Below are positions 24,766 to 32,974 of a stretch of DNA of 64,000 bases, one piece after another. Each line of letters begins with the position of its first letter. Position 1 is the first letter of the stretch. Origin of the DNA: Pseudacidovorax intermedius (lineage in GTDB: Bacteria; Pseudomonadota; Gammaproteobacteria; Burkholderiales; Burkholderiaceae_C); contig NZ_QQAV01000001.1 in assembly GCF_003350475.1 (NCBI RefSeq), positions 674,836-738,835 on the forward strand, read 5' to 3'. The translations under genes and the position numbers were made by a program. The notes below the pieces were generated by a model. The model worked only from the letters and a program-made list of their open reading frames with translations, ran no database searches and was not told the origin of the DNA.

Positions 24766-25902
24766 TCAGGCCGGACGGGCGGCGGCGTCGGCCGCCTGGG
24801 GCGGCACCAGCGCGCGCAGTTCGCTCGTGGCTCGGCCCTTGAAGTCGGTCCAGCATTGGCGCGTGAAGTCGTACAGCTTGCAGGCGCGGGCGGTGTCGAA
24901 GTACCACTTCCAGGAGAAGCGCTGGATGATGATGCGGCCGGGCAGCATCTGCTCGAGCACCTTCTGCGTTTCCTTCAGCTTGTAGAGCGGGATGCTCATG
25001 TCCACGTGGTGGGCGGTGTGCTCCATGATGTGGTGCATCAGCGCGCCGATCCGGAACGGGAAGGTCAGGTGCACGGTGGTGGAGACGAAGGGCTGGGCGC
25101 GCTGCCAGGCGGCCTTCTCGTTGTGCCACTGCACCCTGACGTGGGTGTGGTGGCCGTAGATGACGAAGCCCATCATGTTGAACCAAAACACCATCGGCAC
25201 CACGAAGCCCAGGAGCACCAGCAGCCAGGCCGACTGGCCGGTGGCGAAGGCGGCGCCGACCAAGGCGGCGATCCACAGCAGCGCGAAGCCGCTGACCAGC
25301 AGGCAGTCGCGGGTGAAGACCGGGCGGTAGGTGTTGCCCATGGTCTTCTTGCTGGGGAACATCATCTTGGCCCACCAGATCTCCACCGCGTAGTAGAGAC
25401 CCGGGCCCCAGCCGCTGCGGTAGATGCGCTCGGCCACGCGCCGCATCGGCGACATGGCGCGGTACTCGTCCTGCGTCATGGGGGCCCAGACGAAGTCCAC
25501 GCCCTTGAGGTTGGTGAAGCCGTGGTGCACCACGTTGTGGCCCATGTCCCACAGGCTGTAGGCGGTGAGCGAAGGCAGGAAGGCGATGCGGCCCAGCCAC
25601 TTGTTGAGGCGACGGTTCTCGGTCAGGCTCTGGTGGCAGCCGTCATGCCCAATGATGAACAGGCGGCCGATGACGAAGCCGGCGGCCAGCGCGGCCAGCA
25701 GCTTGAGCCAGACGGAATCGACCAGCACCACGGCGGCCATCAGGCCGAAGAAGAGGATGTAGTCGAGCGTGATCAGCGCGAAGGCGCGCCAGGTGCTGCG
25801 CTGCGCCAGGGGCGTCAGCCAGCTGCGGATGATCTTGCGGTGCGGCAGCGGCGCGCTGGGCTCAAGCGGCTCGGGCAGCGAGAGTTCGGGTCTGTAAGCC
25901 AT
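24766..25902 (-). CDS. Membrane fatty acid desaturase
   Basis: 378 residues. The three histidine boxes of integral-membrane di-iron desaturases are present: HDGCHQS (about residue 80), HNVVHHG (about 117) and HTAHHVD (about 297), with four to six hydrophobic helices between them. Such enzymes place double bonds in acyl chains, using oxygen and a reductant. The C-terminal 30 residues are Ala/Pro-rich and not typical. The start at 25902 has no Shine-Dalgarno (the bases before it read CTATTTTTCA) and a TTGTCC/TATTTT promoter-like pair lies right before it, so translation start is uncertain. Divergent from pyk with 213 bases between. Confidence 0.9.
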   Translation of the reverse strand: MAYRPELSLPEPLEPSAPLPHRKIIRSWLTPLAQRSTWRAFALITLDYILFFGLMAAVVLVDSVWLKLLAALAAGFVIGRLFIIGHDGCHQSLTENRRLNKWLGRIAFLPSLTAYSLWDMGHNVVHHGFTNLKGVDFVWAPMTQDEYRAMSPMRRVAERIYRSGWGPGLYYAVEIWWAKMMFPSKKTMGNTYRPVFTRDCLLVSGFALLWIAALVGAAFATGQSAWLLVLLGFVVPMVFWFNMMGFVIYGHHTHVRVQWHNEKAAWQRAQPFVSTTVHLTFPFRIGALMHHIMEHTAHHVDMSIPLYKLKETQKVLEQMLPGRIIIQRFSWKWYFDTARACKLYDFTRQCWTDFKGRATSELRALVPPQAADAAARPA

Positions 25903-26115
25903 TGAAAAATAGGCGGTTTTCGAATCTGGACAACCGCCGACGATAACCGATGCGGCTTTCCCGAGGATGACGTCCGTCAAATCGGCCCCGCATGCCATGC
26001 CGATAAGCGCTATTCCTTGACGGCATGGGCGCAGCGCCGGGCACCTCCGGGGCTTTGGGTGAGAATTCTTTGCCGCCCGGGCTTTTCGGACGGCGCGACC
26101 TGGAGACTCCCGCAC

Positions 26116-27561
26116 ATGGCCCCCCGCATTCCCCGCCACGCCACCAAGATCGTCGCCACGCTCGGCCCGGCGTCCAGCACGCCGGCATTGATCGAGCAGA
26201 TGATCATCCACAAGGTGAGCGTGGTGCGTCTGAACTTCAGCCATGGGCAGGCCCAGGACCACATCGACCGGGCCGCCATGGTGCGCGAGGCCGCGCGCCG
26301 CGCCGGCCGTGAGGTGGCCATCATGGCCGACCTGCAGGGCCCCAAGATCCGCGTCGGAAAGTTCGCCGAGGGCAAGGTCTGGCTGGAGCCCGGCGCGCCC
26401 TTCGTGCTGGATGCCGCCCGGCTGGAACCCGGCGACGGCCACGCCGTGGGCCTGGACTACAAGGACCTGCCCCGCGACGTGAAGGCTGGCGATCGCCTGC
26501 TGCTCAACGACGGCCTCATTGTTCTGCTGGTCGACGGCGTGCGCGGCGACGCGGTGCACACCACTGTGCTGGTGGGCGGCGAGCTGTCCAACAACAAGGG
26601 CATCAACAAGGAAGGCGGCGGCCTCACGGCCCCGGCGCTCACGGCCAAGGACATGGAGGACATCAAGACCGCCATGAGCTTCCAGGCCGACTACGTGGCG
26701 GTGAGCTTTCCCAAGAACGCCACCGACATGGAGATGGCCCGCCAGCTGTGCAACGTGGCCGGCGCCGAGTGGGGCCACAAGCCGGGGCTGATCGCCAAGA
26801 TCGAGCGCGCCGAAGCCATTCCCCGCCTGGAGGAGATCCTGCGCGTCAGCGACGGCATCATGGTCGCGCGTGGCGACCTGGCGGTCGAGGTGGGCAACGC
26901 GGCCGTGCCGGCGCTGCAGAAGAAGATGATCCGCATGGCGCGCGAGATGGACCGTGTGGTCATCACCGCCACGCAGATGATGGAATCGATGATCGCCAAC
27001 CCCGTGCCCACCCGCGCCGAGGTGAGCGATGTAGCCAACGCCGTGCTGGACGGGACCGACGCCGTCATGCTCTCGGCCGAGACGGCCTCCGGCCGCTACC
27101 CGCTGGAGACGGTCAAGGAGATGAGCCGCATCTGCGAGGCGGCCGAACAGGCCGAGGACACCTCGCGCGACCTGGACTTCAGCGGCCAGCACTACACCCG
27201 CATCGACCAGTCCATCGCCATGGGCGCGCTGTTCACGGCGCACCACCTGGGCGCCAAGGCCATCGTGGCGCTGACCGAATCGGGTTCCACGGCGCTGTGG
27301 ATGAGCCGCCATGCGGCGCACATCCCGGTCTATGCCCTGACCGCACGGCTGACGACGCAGCGGCGCATGGCGCTCTACCGGAACGTGCGCCCGCTGCTGA
27401 CGGAGACGCAGAACGACCGCGATGCCGCCCTGCACCAGGCGGAGGAACACCTCAAGAAGCGCGGCATCGTCCAGAGCGGCGACGTGTACGCCATCACCTG
27501 CGGCGAGCCGATGGGCGCGCCGGGCGGCACCAACATGCTGCGGATCTGCACGGCGTCCTGA
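26116..27561 (+). CDS. pyk: Pyruvate kinase
   Basis: 481 residues. Converts phosphoenolpyruvate and ADP to pyruvate and ATP. Conserved parts seen in order: KIVATLGPASSTP (N-terminal), VVRLNFSHGQ, MADLQGPKIRVGKF, the B-domain, VARGDLAVEVG, ITATQMMESMI with the catalytic Thr region, and VMLSAETASGRYPLETV, then a C-terminal allosteric domain (from about 355). CTGGAGAC precedes the ATG with a suitable gap. Lies near pgk and fba, so three lower and central glycolytic genes cluster within 6.5 kb on the same strand. Confidence 0.97.
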   Translation: MAPRIPRHATKIVATLGPASSTPALIEQMIIHKVSVVRLNFSHGQAQDHIDRAAMVREAARRAGREVAIMADLQGPKIRVGKFAEGKVWLEPGAPFVLDAARLEPGDGHAVGLDYKDLPRDVKAGDRLLLNDGLIVLLVDGVRGDAVHTTVLVGGELSNNKGINKEGGGLTAPALTAKDMEDIKTAMSFQADYVAVSFPKNATDMEMARQLCNVAGAEWGHKPGLIAKIERAEAIPRLEEILRVSDGIMVARGDLAVEVGNAAVPALQKKMIRMAREMDRVVITATQMMESMIANPVPTRAEVSDVANAVLDGTDAVMLSAETASGRYPLETVKEMSRICEAAEQAEDTSRDLDFSGQHYTRIDQSIAMGALFTAHHLGAKAIVALTESGSTALWMSRHAAHIPVYALTARLTTQRRMALYRNVRPLLTETQNDRDAALHQAEEHLKKRGIVQSGDVYAITCGEPMGAPGGTNMLRICTAS

Positions 27562-27649
27562 ACGCCGGCCAGCCGCGCCGCCACGCCGGCCGCGTAGGAC
27601 AGCGGCGCGCGCCGGAAACCAAAGCGGCGGCGCCTGCGTATGGGAAGGC

Positions 27650-28570
27650 ATGCCTTCCCACCTTCCCCTGCTGCGCACCGTCGCGGCCGCGCTCGCCGTC
27701 GTGGCCGGCGCGCTCAGCCTGGGCGCCTGCTCCCCCATCAAGCTGGTCGACCGGCTCACGCCCACCGACACCTACACCGTCCAGAACGACATCGCCTACG
27801 GCAGCGAGCCGCGCCAGCGGCTGGACGTGTACCAGCCGCTGGCGCGCACGGCGCCCGCAGTCGGCCACCGGCCGCTGGTGGTGTTCTTCTATGGCGGCAC
27901 CTGGACCACGGGCGAACGGGCCCAGTACCGTTTCGTCGGCGAGGCGCTGGCCTCGCGCGGCGCCATCGTGGCCGTCGCCGACTACCGGCTCTCGCACGAA
28001 GTGCGCTATCCGGCCTTCGTGCAGGACAGCGCACGGGCCGTGAAATGGGGGCTGGACAACGCCGCCCGCCTGGGCGCGGACCCGGCCCAGGTCTATGTTA
28101 TGGGACACAGCTCGGGCGCCTACAACGCGGCCATGGTGGCGCTCGACCCGCGCTGGCTCCAGGCGCTCGGGCCGAGTCCGCGGCAACTGGCCGGATGGAT
28201 CGGCCTGGCCGGGCCCTACGACTTCCTGCCCATCGGCGACCCGGACGTGAAACGCGCCTTCGACTGGCCGCGGACGATGCCCGAGTCGCAGCCGATCAAC
28301 CATGTCTCGGCCGCCGCGCCGCGCACGCTGCTCATGGCGGCCAGCCGGGACAACCTGGTCGACCCGCAGCGCAACACCGCCCAGATGGCGCACAAGCTGG
28401 AGGCGGCGGGCGTGCCGGTGGAGGTCCACGCCTTCGACAACCTCAGCCACGTCACGCTGATGGGCGCCGTCGCGACCCGCGTGCAGTGGATCGGCGGACC
28501 GGTGATGCCGCCGCTTCTGCGCTTCCTCGGACTGGCGCCGTCGGACCCGTCCCACAGGGCCCCTCAGTAG
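27650..28570 (+). CDS. Lipoprotein alpha/beta hydrolase (esterase family)
   Basis: 306 residues. The N-terminus is a lipoprotein signal, LAVVAGALSLGAC, with the lipobox Cys near residue 26. The hydrolase core shows VVFFYGGTW (oxyanion hole, Tyr replacing the His of HGG), a VYVMGHSSGAYNAA nucleophile elbow (Ser near residue 155), and NLSHVTLMG supplying the likely catalytic His. It resembles carboxylesterase/BD-FAE type hydrolases. GGGAAGG lies directly before the ATG, closer than usual. It sits between pyk and fba, 89 bases after pyk, but has no obvious metabolic link to them. Confidence 0.82.
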   Translation: MPSHLPLLRTVAAALAVVAGALSLGACSPIKLVDRLTPTDTYTVQNDIAYGSEPRQRLDVYQPLARTAPAVGHRPLVVFFYGGTWTTGERAQYRFVGEALASRGAIVAVADYRLSHEVRYPAFVQDSARAVKWGLDNAARLGADPAQVYVMGHSSGAYNAAMVALDPRWLQALGPSPRQLAGWIGLAGPYDFLPIGDPDVKRAFDWPRTMPESQPINHVSAAAPRTLLMAASRDNLVDPQRNTAQMAHKLEAAGVPVEVHAFDNLSHVTLMGAVATRVQWIGGPVMPPLLRFLGLAPSDPSHRAPQ

Positions 28571-28573
28571 AAT
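28568..28573 (+). promoter_or_regulatory. Possible -10 hexamer for fba
   Basis: TAGAAT overlaps the stop codon of the esterase gene (TAG at 28568-28570), 50 bases before the fba ATG. The same hexamer lies upstream of two other genes in the window (40193, 55170). The -35 is weak. Confidence 0.35.
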
Positions 28574-28623
28574 CGTTGGAATTTTTTCGCACTTTTCCAC
28601 GTTCAATTTAAGAGGACTTCACC

Positions 28624-29688
28624 ATGGCACTTGTCTCGATGCGCGAGTTGCTGGACCACGCCGCCGCCAACGGTTACGGCATTCCAGCCTTCAACGTGAA
28701 CAACCTGGAGCAAGTGCAGGCCGTGATGGCAGCCGCCGACGAAGTTGGCGCCCCGGTGATCCTGCAGGCCAGCGCCGGCGCCCGCAAATATGCCGGCGAG
28801 CACTTCATCAAGCATCTGATCCAGGCGGCGACCGAGGCCTACCCTCACATTCCGCTGGTGATGCACCAGGACCACGGCACCAGCCCCAAGATCTGCGCTG
28901 GCGCCATCGATCTGGGCTTCGGCTCGGTGATGATGGACGGCTCGCTGCGTGAAGACGGCAAGACCCCGGCCGACTTTGCCTACAACGTGGAAGTGACGCG
29001 CAAGGTCGTCGAGATGGCCCACAAGGTCGGCGTGACCGTCGAAGGCGAACTGGGCTGCCTGGGCAACCTGGAAACCGGCGACGCCGGCGAGGAAGACGGC
29101 ATCGGCGCCGAAGGCAAGCTGGACCACAGCCAGATGCTGACCGACCCCGAAGAGGCCGCCCAGTTCGTCAAGGCCACCCAGCTGGACGCCCTGGCCATCG
29201 CCATCGGCACCAGCCACGGCGCCTACAAGTTCAGCCGTCCGCCCACGGGCGACATCCTGGCAATCAGCCGCGTGAAGGAAATCCACGCCCGCATCCCCAA
29301 CACCCACCTGGTGATGCACGGCTCGTCGTCGGTGCCACAGGAGCTGCGCGCCATCATCAACCAGTACGGCGGCCAGATGAAGGAAACCTACGGCGTGCCC
29401 GTCGCCGAGATCCAGGAAGCCATCAAGTACGGCGTGCGCAAGATCAACATCGACACCGACATCCGCATGGCGATGACCGGTGCCGTGCGCAAGTTCATGG
29501 CCGAGAACCCCGAGAAGTTCGACATGCGCGAATGGATGAAGCCGGCCCGCGAGGCCGCCAAGGCCGTCTGCAAGCAGCGCTACCTGGAGTTCGGCTGCGA
29601 AGGCCAGGCCGGCAAGATCAAGGGCGCGGGCCTGCAGGTGATGGCCGCCAAGTACGCCCAGGGCGAGCTGGCGCAGGTCGTCCAATAA
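28624..29688 (+). CDS. fba: Class II fructose-bisphosphate aldolase
   Basis: 354 residues. Zinc-dependent aldolase splitting or forming fructose 1,6-bisphosphate. Recognisable parts: [17 protein letters not shown] (start), [17 protein letters not shown] (zinc His), [51 protein letters not shown] (zinc His), [15 protein letters not shown] (zinc His) and [19 protein letters not shown]. The sequence belongs to the class IIB group with long insertion typical of proteobacterial autotroph-type (CbbA) aldolases. AAGAGGAC upstream of the ATG is a good Shine-Dalgarno. A terminator follows. Confidence 0.97.
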   Translation: MALVSMRELLDHAAANGYGIPAFNVNNLEQVQAVMAAADEVGAPVILQASAGARKYAGEHFIKHLIQAATEAYPHIPLVMHQDHGTSPKICAGAIDLGFGSVMMDGSLREDGKTPADFAYNVEVTRKVVEMAHKVGVTVEGELGCLGNLETGDAGEEDGIGAEGKLDHSQMLTDPEEAAQFVKATQLDALAIAIGTSHGAYKFSRPPTGDILAISRVKEIHARIPNTHLVMHGSSSVPQELRAIINQYGGQMKETYGVPVAEIQEAIKYGVRKINIDTDIRMAMTGAVRKFMAENPEKFDMREWMKPAREAAKAVCKQRYLEFGCEGQAGKIKGAGLQVMAAKYAQGELAQVVQ

Positions 29689-29722
29689 ACCAGCGGACAG
29701 GCGCCCGGCGCCCTCCGGACCG

Positions 29723-29749
29723 GCCACCGCCCGCGCGGTGGCTTTTTTT
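29723..29749 (+). terminator. Rho-independent terminator after fba
   Basis: Perfect stem GCCACCGC (29723-29730) / GCGGTGGC (29735-29742) with loop CCGC, followed by seven T. Confidence 0.9.
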
Positions 29750-29771
29750 CGCGCGCGACGCGCATACAGGC

Positions 29772-29804
29772 GGTGACACCGGCCTGTCACCACCCGCGGA
29801 TAAT
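29772..29804 (+). promoter_or_regulatory. Inverted repeat and -10-like hexamer upstream of purC
   Basis: GGTGACA (29772-29778) and TGTCACC (29785-29791) form a perfect seven-base inverted repeat with six bases between. GATAAT follows at 29799-29804, the position expected for a -10 box. The placement resembles an operator over a promoter, but no regulator can be named. Confidence 0.4.
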
Positions 29805-29846
29805 CGCGCGCTGCTTTCCTCCTTCACCCTGCCGCCCGGCAACTCC

Positions 29847-30755
29847 ATGGCCACGACCGTCCATACCTCCTCCATCCAGAGCCTGCCCCTGCTTGCACGC
29901 GGCAAGGTGCGCGACAACTACGCCGTCGGCGAGGACCGCATTCTCATGATCGCCAGCGACCGGCTGTCGGCCTTCGACGTCATCATGGGCGAGCCGATCC
30001 CGGGCAAGGGCGAGATCCTGACGAAGATGGCCCTGTGGTGGTTCGACCGCCTGGGCGGCATCTGCCCCAATCACCTGACCGGCGAGGCGCCCGAGAGCGT
30101 GGTGCGCCCGGAAGAGGTGGCGCAGGTCACGGGCCGCTCGATGCTGGTCAAGCGCCTCAAGCCCATTCCGGTCGAGGCCGTGGTGCGCGGCTACCTGGCC
30201 GGCAGCGGCTGGAAGGAATACCAGGAGAACCGGGAGGTCTGCGGCGTGCCGCTGCCCGAAGGGCTGATCAATTCGGCCAAGCTGCCGCGCGCCATCTTCA
30301 CGCCCGCCGCCAAGGCCGCCGTGGGCGAGCACGACGAGAACATCAGCTACGAGCGCGTGGTCGAGATGATCGGCCCGCAGCTGGCCCAGCAGATCCGCGA
30401 GACCAGCATTGCGCTGTACGAGACAGCGGCCGAGATCGCGCTGCAACGCGGCATGATCATTGCCGACACCAAGTTCGAGTTCGGCCTGGACGAAACCGGC
30501 CAGCTGGTGCTGATGGACGAGGTGCTCACGCCCGACAGCTCGCGCTACTGGCCGGTGGAAGGCTACGAGGCCGCACTGGCCGCCGGCACCAACCCGCCGA
30601 GCTACGACAAGCAGTTCGTGCGCGACTGGCTGGAGTCGGTGCGCATCAACGGCAAGCCCTGGGACAAGACGCCGCCCGCACCGCGCCTGCCCAACGACGT
30701 GACCGAACGCACCGCGGCGAAGTACCGCGAGGCGCTGGAGCGCCTGACCGGCTGA
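29847..30755 (+). CDS. purC: Phosphoribosylaminoimidazole-succinocarboxamide synthase (SAICAR synthetase)
   Basis: 302 residues. Joins CAIR and aspartate in purine biosynthesis. Motifs: [50 protein letters not shown], then [11 protein letters not shown] and [15 protein letters not shown], characteristic of the family's eukaryote/proteobacterial longer type. The ATG at 29847 is chosen because it matches the family start; upstream in-frame codons run through the terminator. It is preceded by its own regulatory region and is convergent with the META-domain gene. purE and purK are not adjacent here. Confidence 0.96.
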   Translation: MATTVHTSSIQSLPLLARGKVRDNYAVGEDRILMIASDRLSAFDVIMGEPIPGKGEILTKMALWWFDRLGGICPNHLTGEAPESVVRPEEVAQVTGRSMLVKRLKPIPVEAVVRGYLAGSGWKEYQENREVCGVPLPEGLINSAKLPRAIFTPAAKAAVGEHDENISYERVVEMIGPQLAQQIRETSIALYETAAEIALQRGMIIADTKFEFGLDETGQLVLMDEVLTPDSSRYWPVEGYEAALAAGTNPPSYDKQFVRDWLESVRINGKPWDKTPPAPRLPNDVTERTAAKYREALERLTG

Positions 30756-30786
30756 GCAGCCGGCGGCAGGGCGACAGGCGCAGCGC

Positions 30787-31230
30787 TCAGCGCTGCAGCA
30801 TCGCCACCGTGCGCCCGCTGCCGTCGAGCAGCACAAGGCGCGCCGGCGCCTGCAGGCGGTAGCTCGCCGTGGACTGCAGGGCCTGGAAGAACTGCATCTC
30901 GCGCTGCCCGCGCTCGGGTGCGGCGCAGGCCATGCGGGTGGCCGCCAGCTGCCCGATGCGCAGTTGGCTGGCCGTGCGGCTGTAGGTGCCCGAAAAGCGG
31001 TTGCAGCCGCCGCTGCCGACGGCCCGGCCGTCGCTGCCGAACTGCACCGAGGGCGTGCCCTGCGGATCGCCACCGCCGTCCACCATCTCGCCCTGCAACT
31101 GGACCAGGCGCCACGACGGCCCCTCGATGGGCTCGTCCAGGCTGACGCCGCTGCCGCAGGCCGCGAGCGACAGGACGGCAGGCAGTGCGAAGGCCAGAAG
31201 GAGTCGGTGTCGGCGAGCGATGGCGGGCAT
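30787..31230 (-). CDS. META domain-containing lipoprotein (HslJ-like)
   Basis: 147 residues. A lipoprotein signal (LLAFALPAVLSLAAC, lipobox Cys near residue 25) is followed by one META domain: GPSWRLVQLQG, VQFGSDGRAVGSGGCNRFSGTY with the family GCNxxxG motif, and LAATRMACAAPERGQREMQFF. META-domain proteins such as HslJ are associated with novobiocin and heat stress; the exact role is unknown. Start at 31230 is chosen for the signal. Followed by purC convergently, 31 bases apart. Confidence 0.87.
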   Translation of the reverse strand: MPAIARRHRLLLAFALPAVLSLAACGSGVSLDEPIEGPSWRLVQLQGEMVDGGGDPQGTPSVQFGSDGRAVGSGGCNRFSGTYSRTASQLRIGQLAATRMACAAPERGQREMQFFQALQSTASYRLQAPARLVLLDGSGRTVAMLQR

Positions 31231-31358
31231 GGAGGGTGCGTCCTTTCGGCGGGAAGTGGGGCCGCGGCATCGTACCCGGGGGCACCGTGTCGCCGCGTCG
31301 GCGCAGGCCGGCAACCGCGAGGCCTGGCCGTATGGCGGAGCGGGCCGGAACAGCCTCC

Positions 31359-32018
31359 TCAGGCTGGCGCGCCCGAATGCCAGAGCACGGCAAAGAAGTG
31401 GCACACGCTGCCACCCAGCACGAACAGGTGCCACGCGAAGTGGGCGTAGCGCAGCTTCGAGTCGAAGAGGAACACGACGGCCCCCGCCGTGTACGAGACG
31501 CCGCCGGCCACCAGCCAGGCCAGGCCGGCGCCCGACATGCGCTCGACCAGCGGCACCGCCGCCACGATGGCCACCCAGCCCATCGCCACGTACAGGCCGG
31601 TGGACCACAGCGGGTGCTTGAGCCGGTCGAAGAGCTTGGCCGCCACCCCCACCGCGGCCGCGGCCCAGACGATGGCGAACAGCGTCCAGCCCCAGGTGCC
31701 GCGCAGCACGCCCAGCACGAAGGGCATGTAGCTGCCGGCGATGAAGAGGTAGATGGAGGCATGGTCCAGCCGGTTGAACCACAGCTTGGCCCGGCCCGCC
31801 GGCAGCGCGTGGTACAGCGTGGAGACCAGGTACAGCACGATGGCCGTGCCGGCGAACAGGCTGGCCCCCACCACCTCGGCGGTGCGGCCGCGTGCCGCGG
31901 CATGCTGCACCAGGATCGGCAGCGAGGCCATGGCAAGCAGGGCGCCCAGGCCGTGGCTCAGGGCGTTGGCGATCTCCTCGCCGAGGGTCTGGTCACGCAG
32001 TTCGCTGAGAAGGGACAT
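31359..32018 (-). CDS. trhA: TrhA / hemolysin III family membrane protein
   Basis: 219 residues with seven predicted membrane helices. PAQR-type family markers are present: ANALSHGLGALLAMA, VSTLYHALPAGRAKLWFNRLD (first His), DHASIYLFIAGSYMPF and a final FAWHLFVLGGSVCHFFAVL with two His, the putative metal-binding site. Named hemolysin III historically; the E. coli homolog TrhA affects membrane energetics and not hemolysis. Ends 128 bases before the META gene, likely in one leftward unit with it and the M48 gene. Confidence 0.9.
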   Translation of the reverse strand: MSLLSELRDQTLGEEIANALSHGLGALLAMASLPILVQHAAARGRTAEVVGASLFAGTAIVLYLVSTLYHALPAGRAKLWFNRLDHASIYLFIAGSYMPFVLGVLRGTWGWTLFAIVWAAAAVGVAAKLFDRLKHPLWSTGLYVAMGWVAIVAAVPLVERMSGAGLAWLVAGGVSYTAGAVVFLFDSKLRYAHFAWHLFVLGGSVCHFFAVLWHSGAPA

Positions 32019-32055
32019 GGAGGCAGTTCAAGCAAGGGCCGGACCGCGCTCCGCA

Positions 32056-32937
32056 TCAGCTGCGGCGCGCGGCGCGGTAAAGGCCCTCCACCTTCGGCAC
32101 GTTCTGCTCCAGCACGCGGATGCGATCGGGCCCGGTCGGGTGGGTGGACAGGAAGCTCAGGCCGCCCTGGCTCTTGGAAACCTGGGCCATCTTGGTCCAG
32201 AGGCTGACGGCGGCCTGGGGTTGGAAGCCGCCGCGGGCGGCGAGTTCCAGGCCCACCAGGTCCGCCTCGGTCTCGTCGTCGCGGCTGAACTTGAGAGAGA
32301 TCAACTGCGTGCCGGCGCGTGCGCCCATGTCGCCCAGCTGGCCCAGCCCCAGCAACTGGGCGCCCAGCTGCAGCGCCATGCCGGTGCCGGCCGTCTTGGC
32401 CATGCGCTCGCGCGCATGCTCGCGCAGGGCATGAGCCATCTCGTGGCCCATCACCATCGCCGTCTCGTCGTCGCTGAGCTTGAGCTGGTCGAGGATGCCG
32501 GTGAAGAAGGCGATCTTGCCGCCCGGCATGCAGAAGGCGTTGACCTGCTTGCTGCCGATCAGGTTGACCTCCCACTTCCAGCCGGCGGCCCGGTCGTTCC
32601 ATTGGCGCGTGTAGGGGATGAGGCGCTGTGCAATGCCGCGCAGACGCACCAACTGCGGATGCTCAGGGCCGGCCAGCGCGCGCTGGCTGCGGGCCTTGGC
32701 GATCAGGTCGCCGTACTGCTGGACGGCCGCGCCCTCGATCTGATCGGCCGGCACCAGGTTGCGGGCGGCCGAAAGTGGACCCACGTCGACCTGGGCCAGG
32801 GCTGGCAGCACGGTACCGGCCGCCACCGCGGCACCAGCCAGCAGGAAGGCGCGGCGGGGCTGCCAGCGAGGCTGCGCAGGCCCCTCTTCGGCAGCAGGGG
32901 CAGCGTAGGCGGTACGCAGGTCGCAGAGCAGGCACAT
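32056..32937 (-). CDS. M48 family metallopeptidase
   Basis: 293 residues from the ATG at 32937. The zinc motif HEMAHALREHARERM (HExxH) and the third ligand in DDETEADLVGLELAARGG are intact, so it should be an active metalloprotease of the BepA/LoiP or Oma1-like type. The N-terminus is odd: MCLLCDLRTAY, a CxxC pair, comes before a twin-arginine-like PRRAFLLAGAAVAAG signal at about residues 27-43, so export may go via Tat after an unusually long charged N-region. Ends close to trhA (37 bases). Divergent from the AmpG-like permease with 37 bases between the starts. Confidence 0.87.
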   Translation of the reverse strand: MCLLCDLRTAYAAPAAEEGPAQPRWQPRRAFLLAGAAVAAGTVLPALAQVDVGPLSAARNLVPADQIEGAAVQQYGDLIAKARSQRALAGPEHPQLVRLRGIAQRLIPYTRQWNDRAAGWKWEVNLIGSKQVNAFCMPGGKIAFFTGILDQLKLSDDETAMVMGHEMAHALREHARERMAKTAGTGMALQLGAQLLGLGQLGDMGARAGTQLISLKFSRDDETEADLVGLELAARGGFQPQAAVSLWTKMAQVSKSQGGLSFLSTHPTGPDRIRVLEQNVPKVEGLYRAARRS

Positions 32938-32974
32938 GGTGGGCGGAATAATAAGGTTGCAACCCTTCTCTTCC

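Noticed and set aside
25903-27771. Upstream extension of the desaturase frame across pyk
   Set aside because: The added 600 residues are antisense to pyk; only the part after the Met at 25902 has desaturase motifs.
32936-32974. Earlier ATG for the AmpG-like permease
   Set aside because: It would overlap the divergent M48 start codon and adds residues unlike the family N-terminus.
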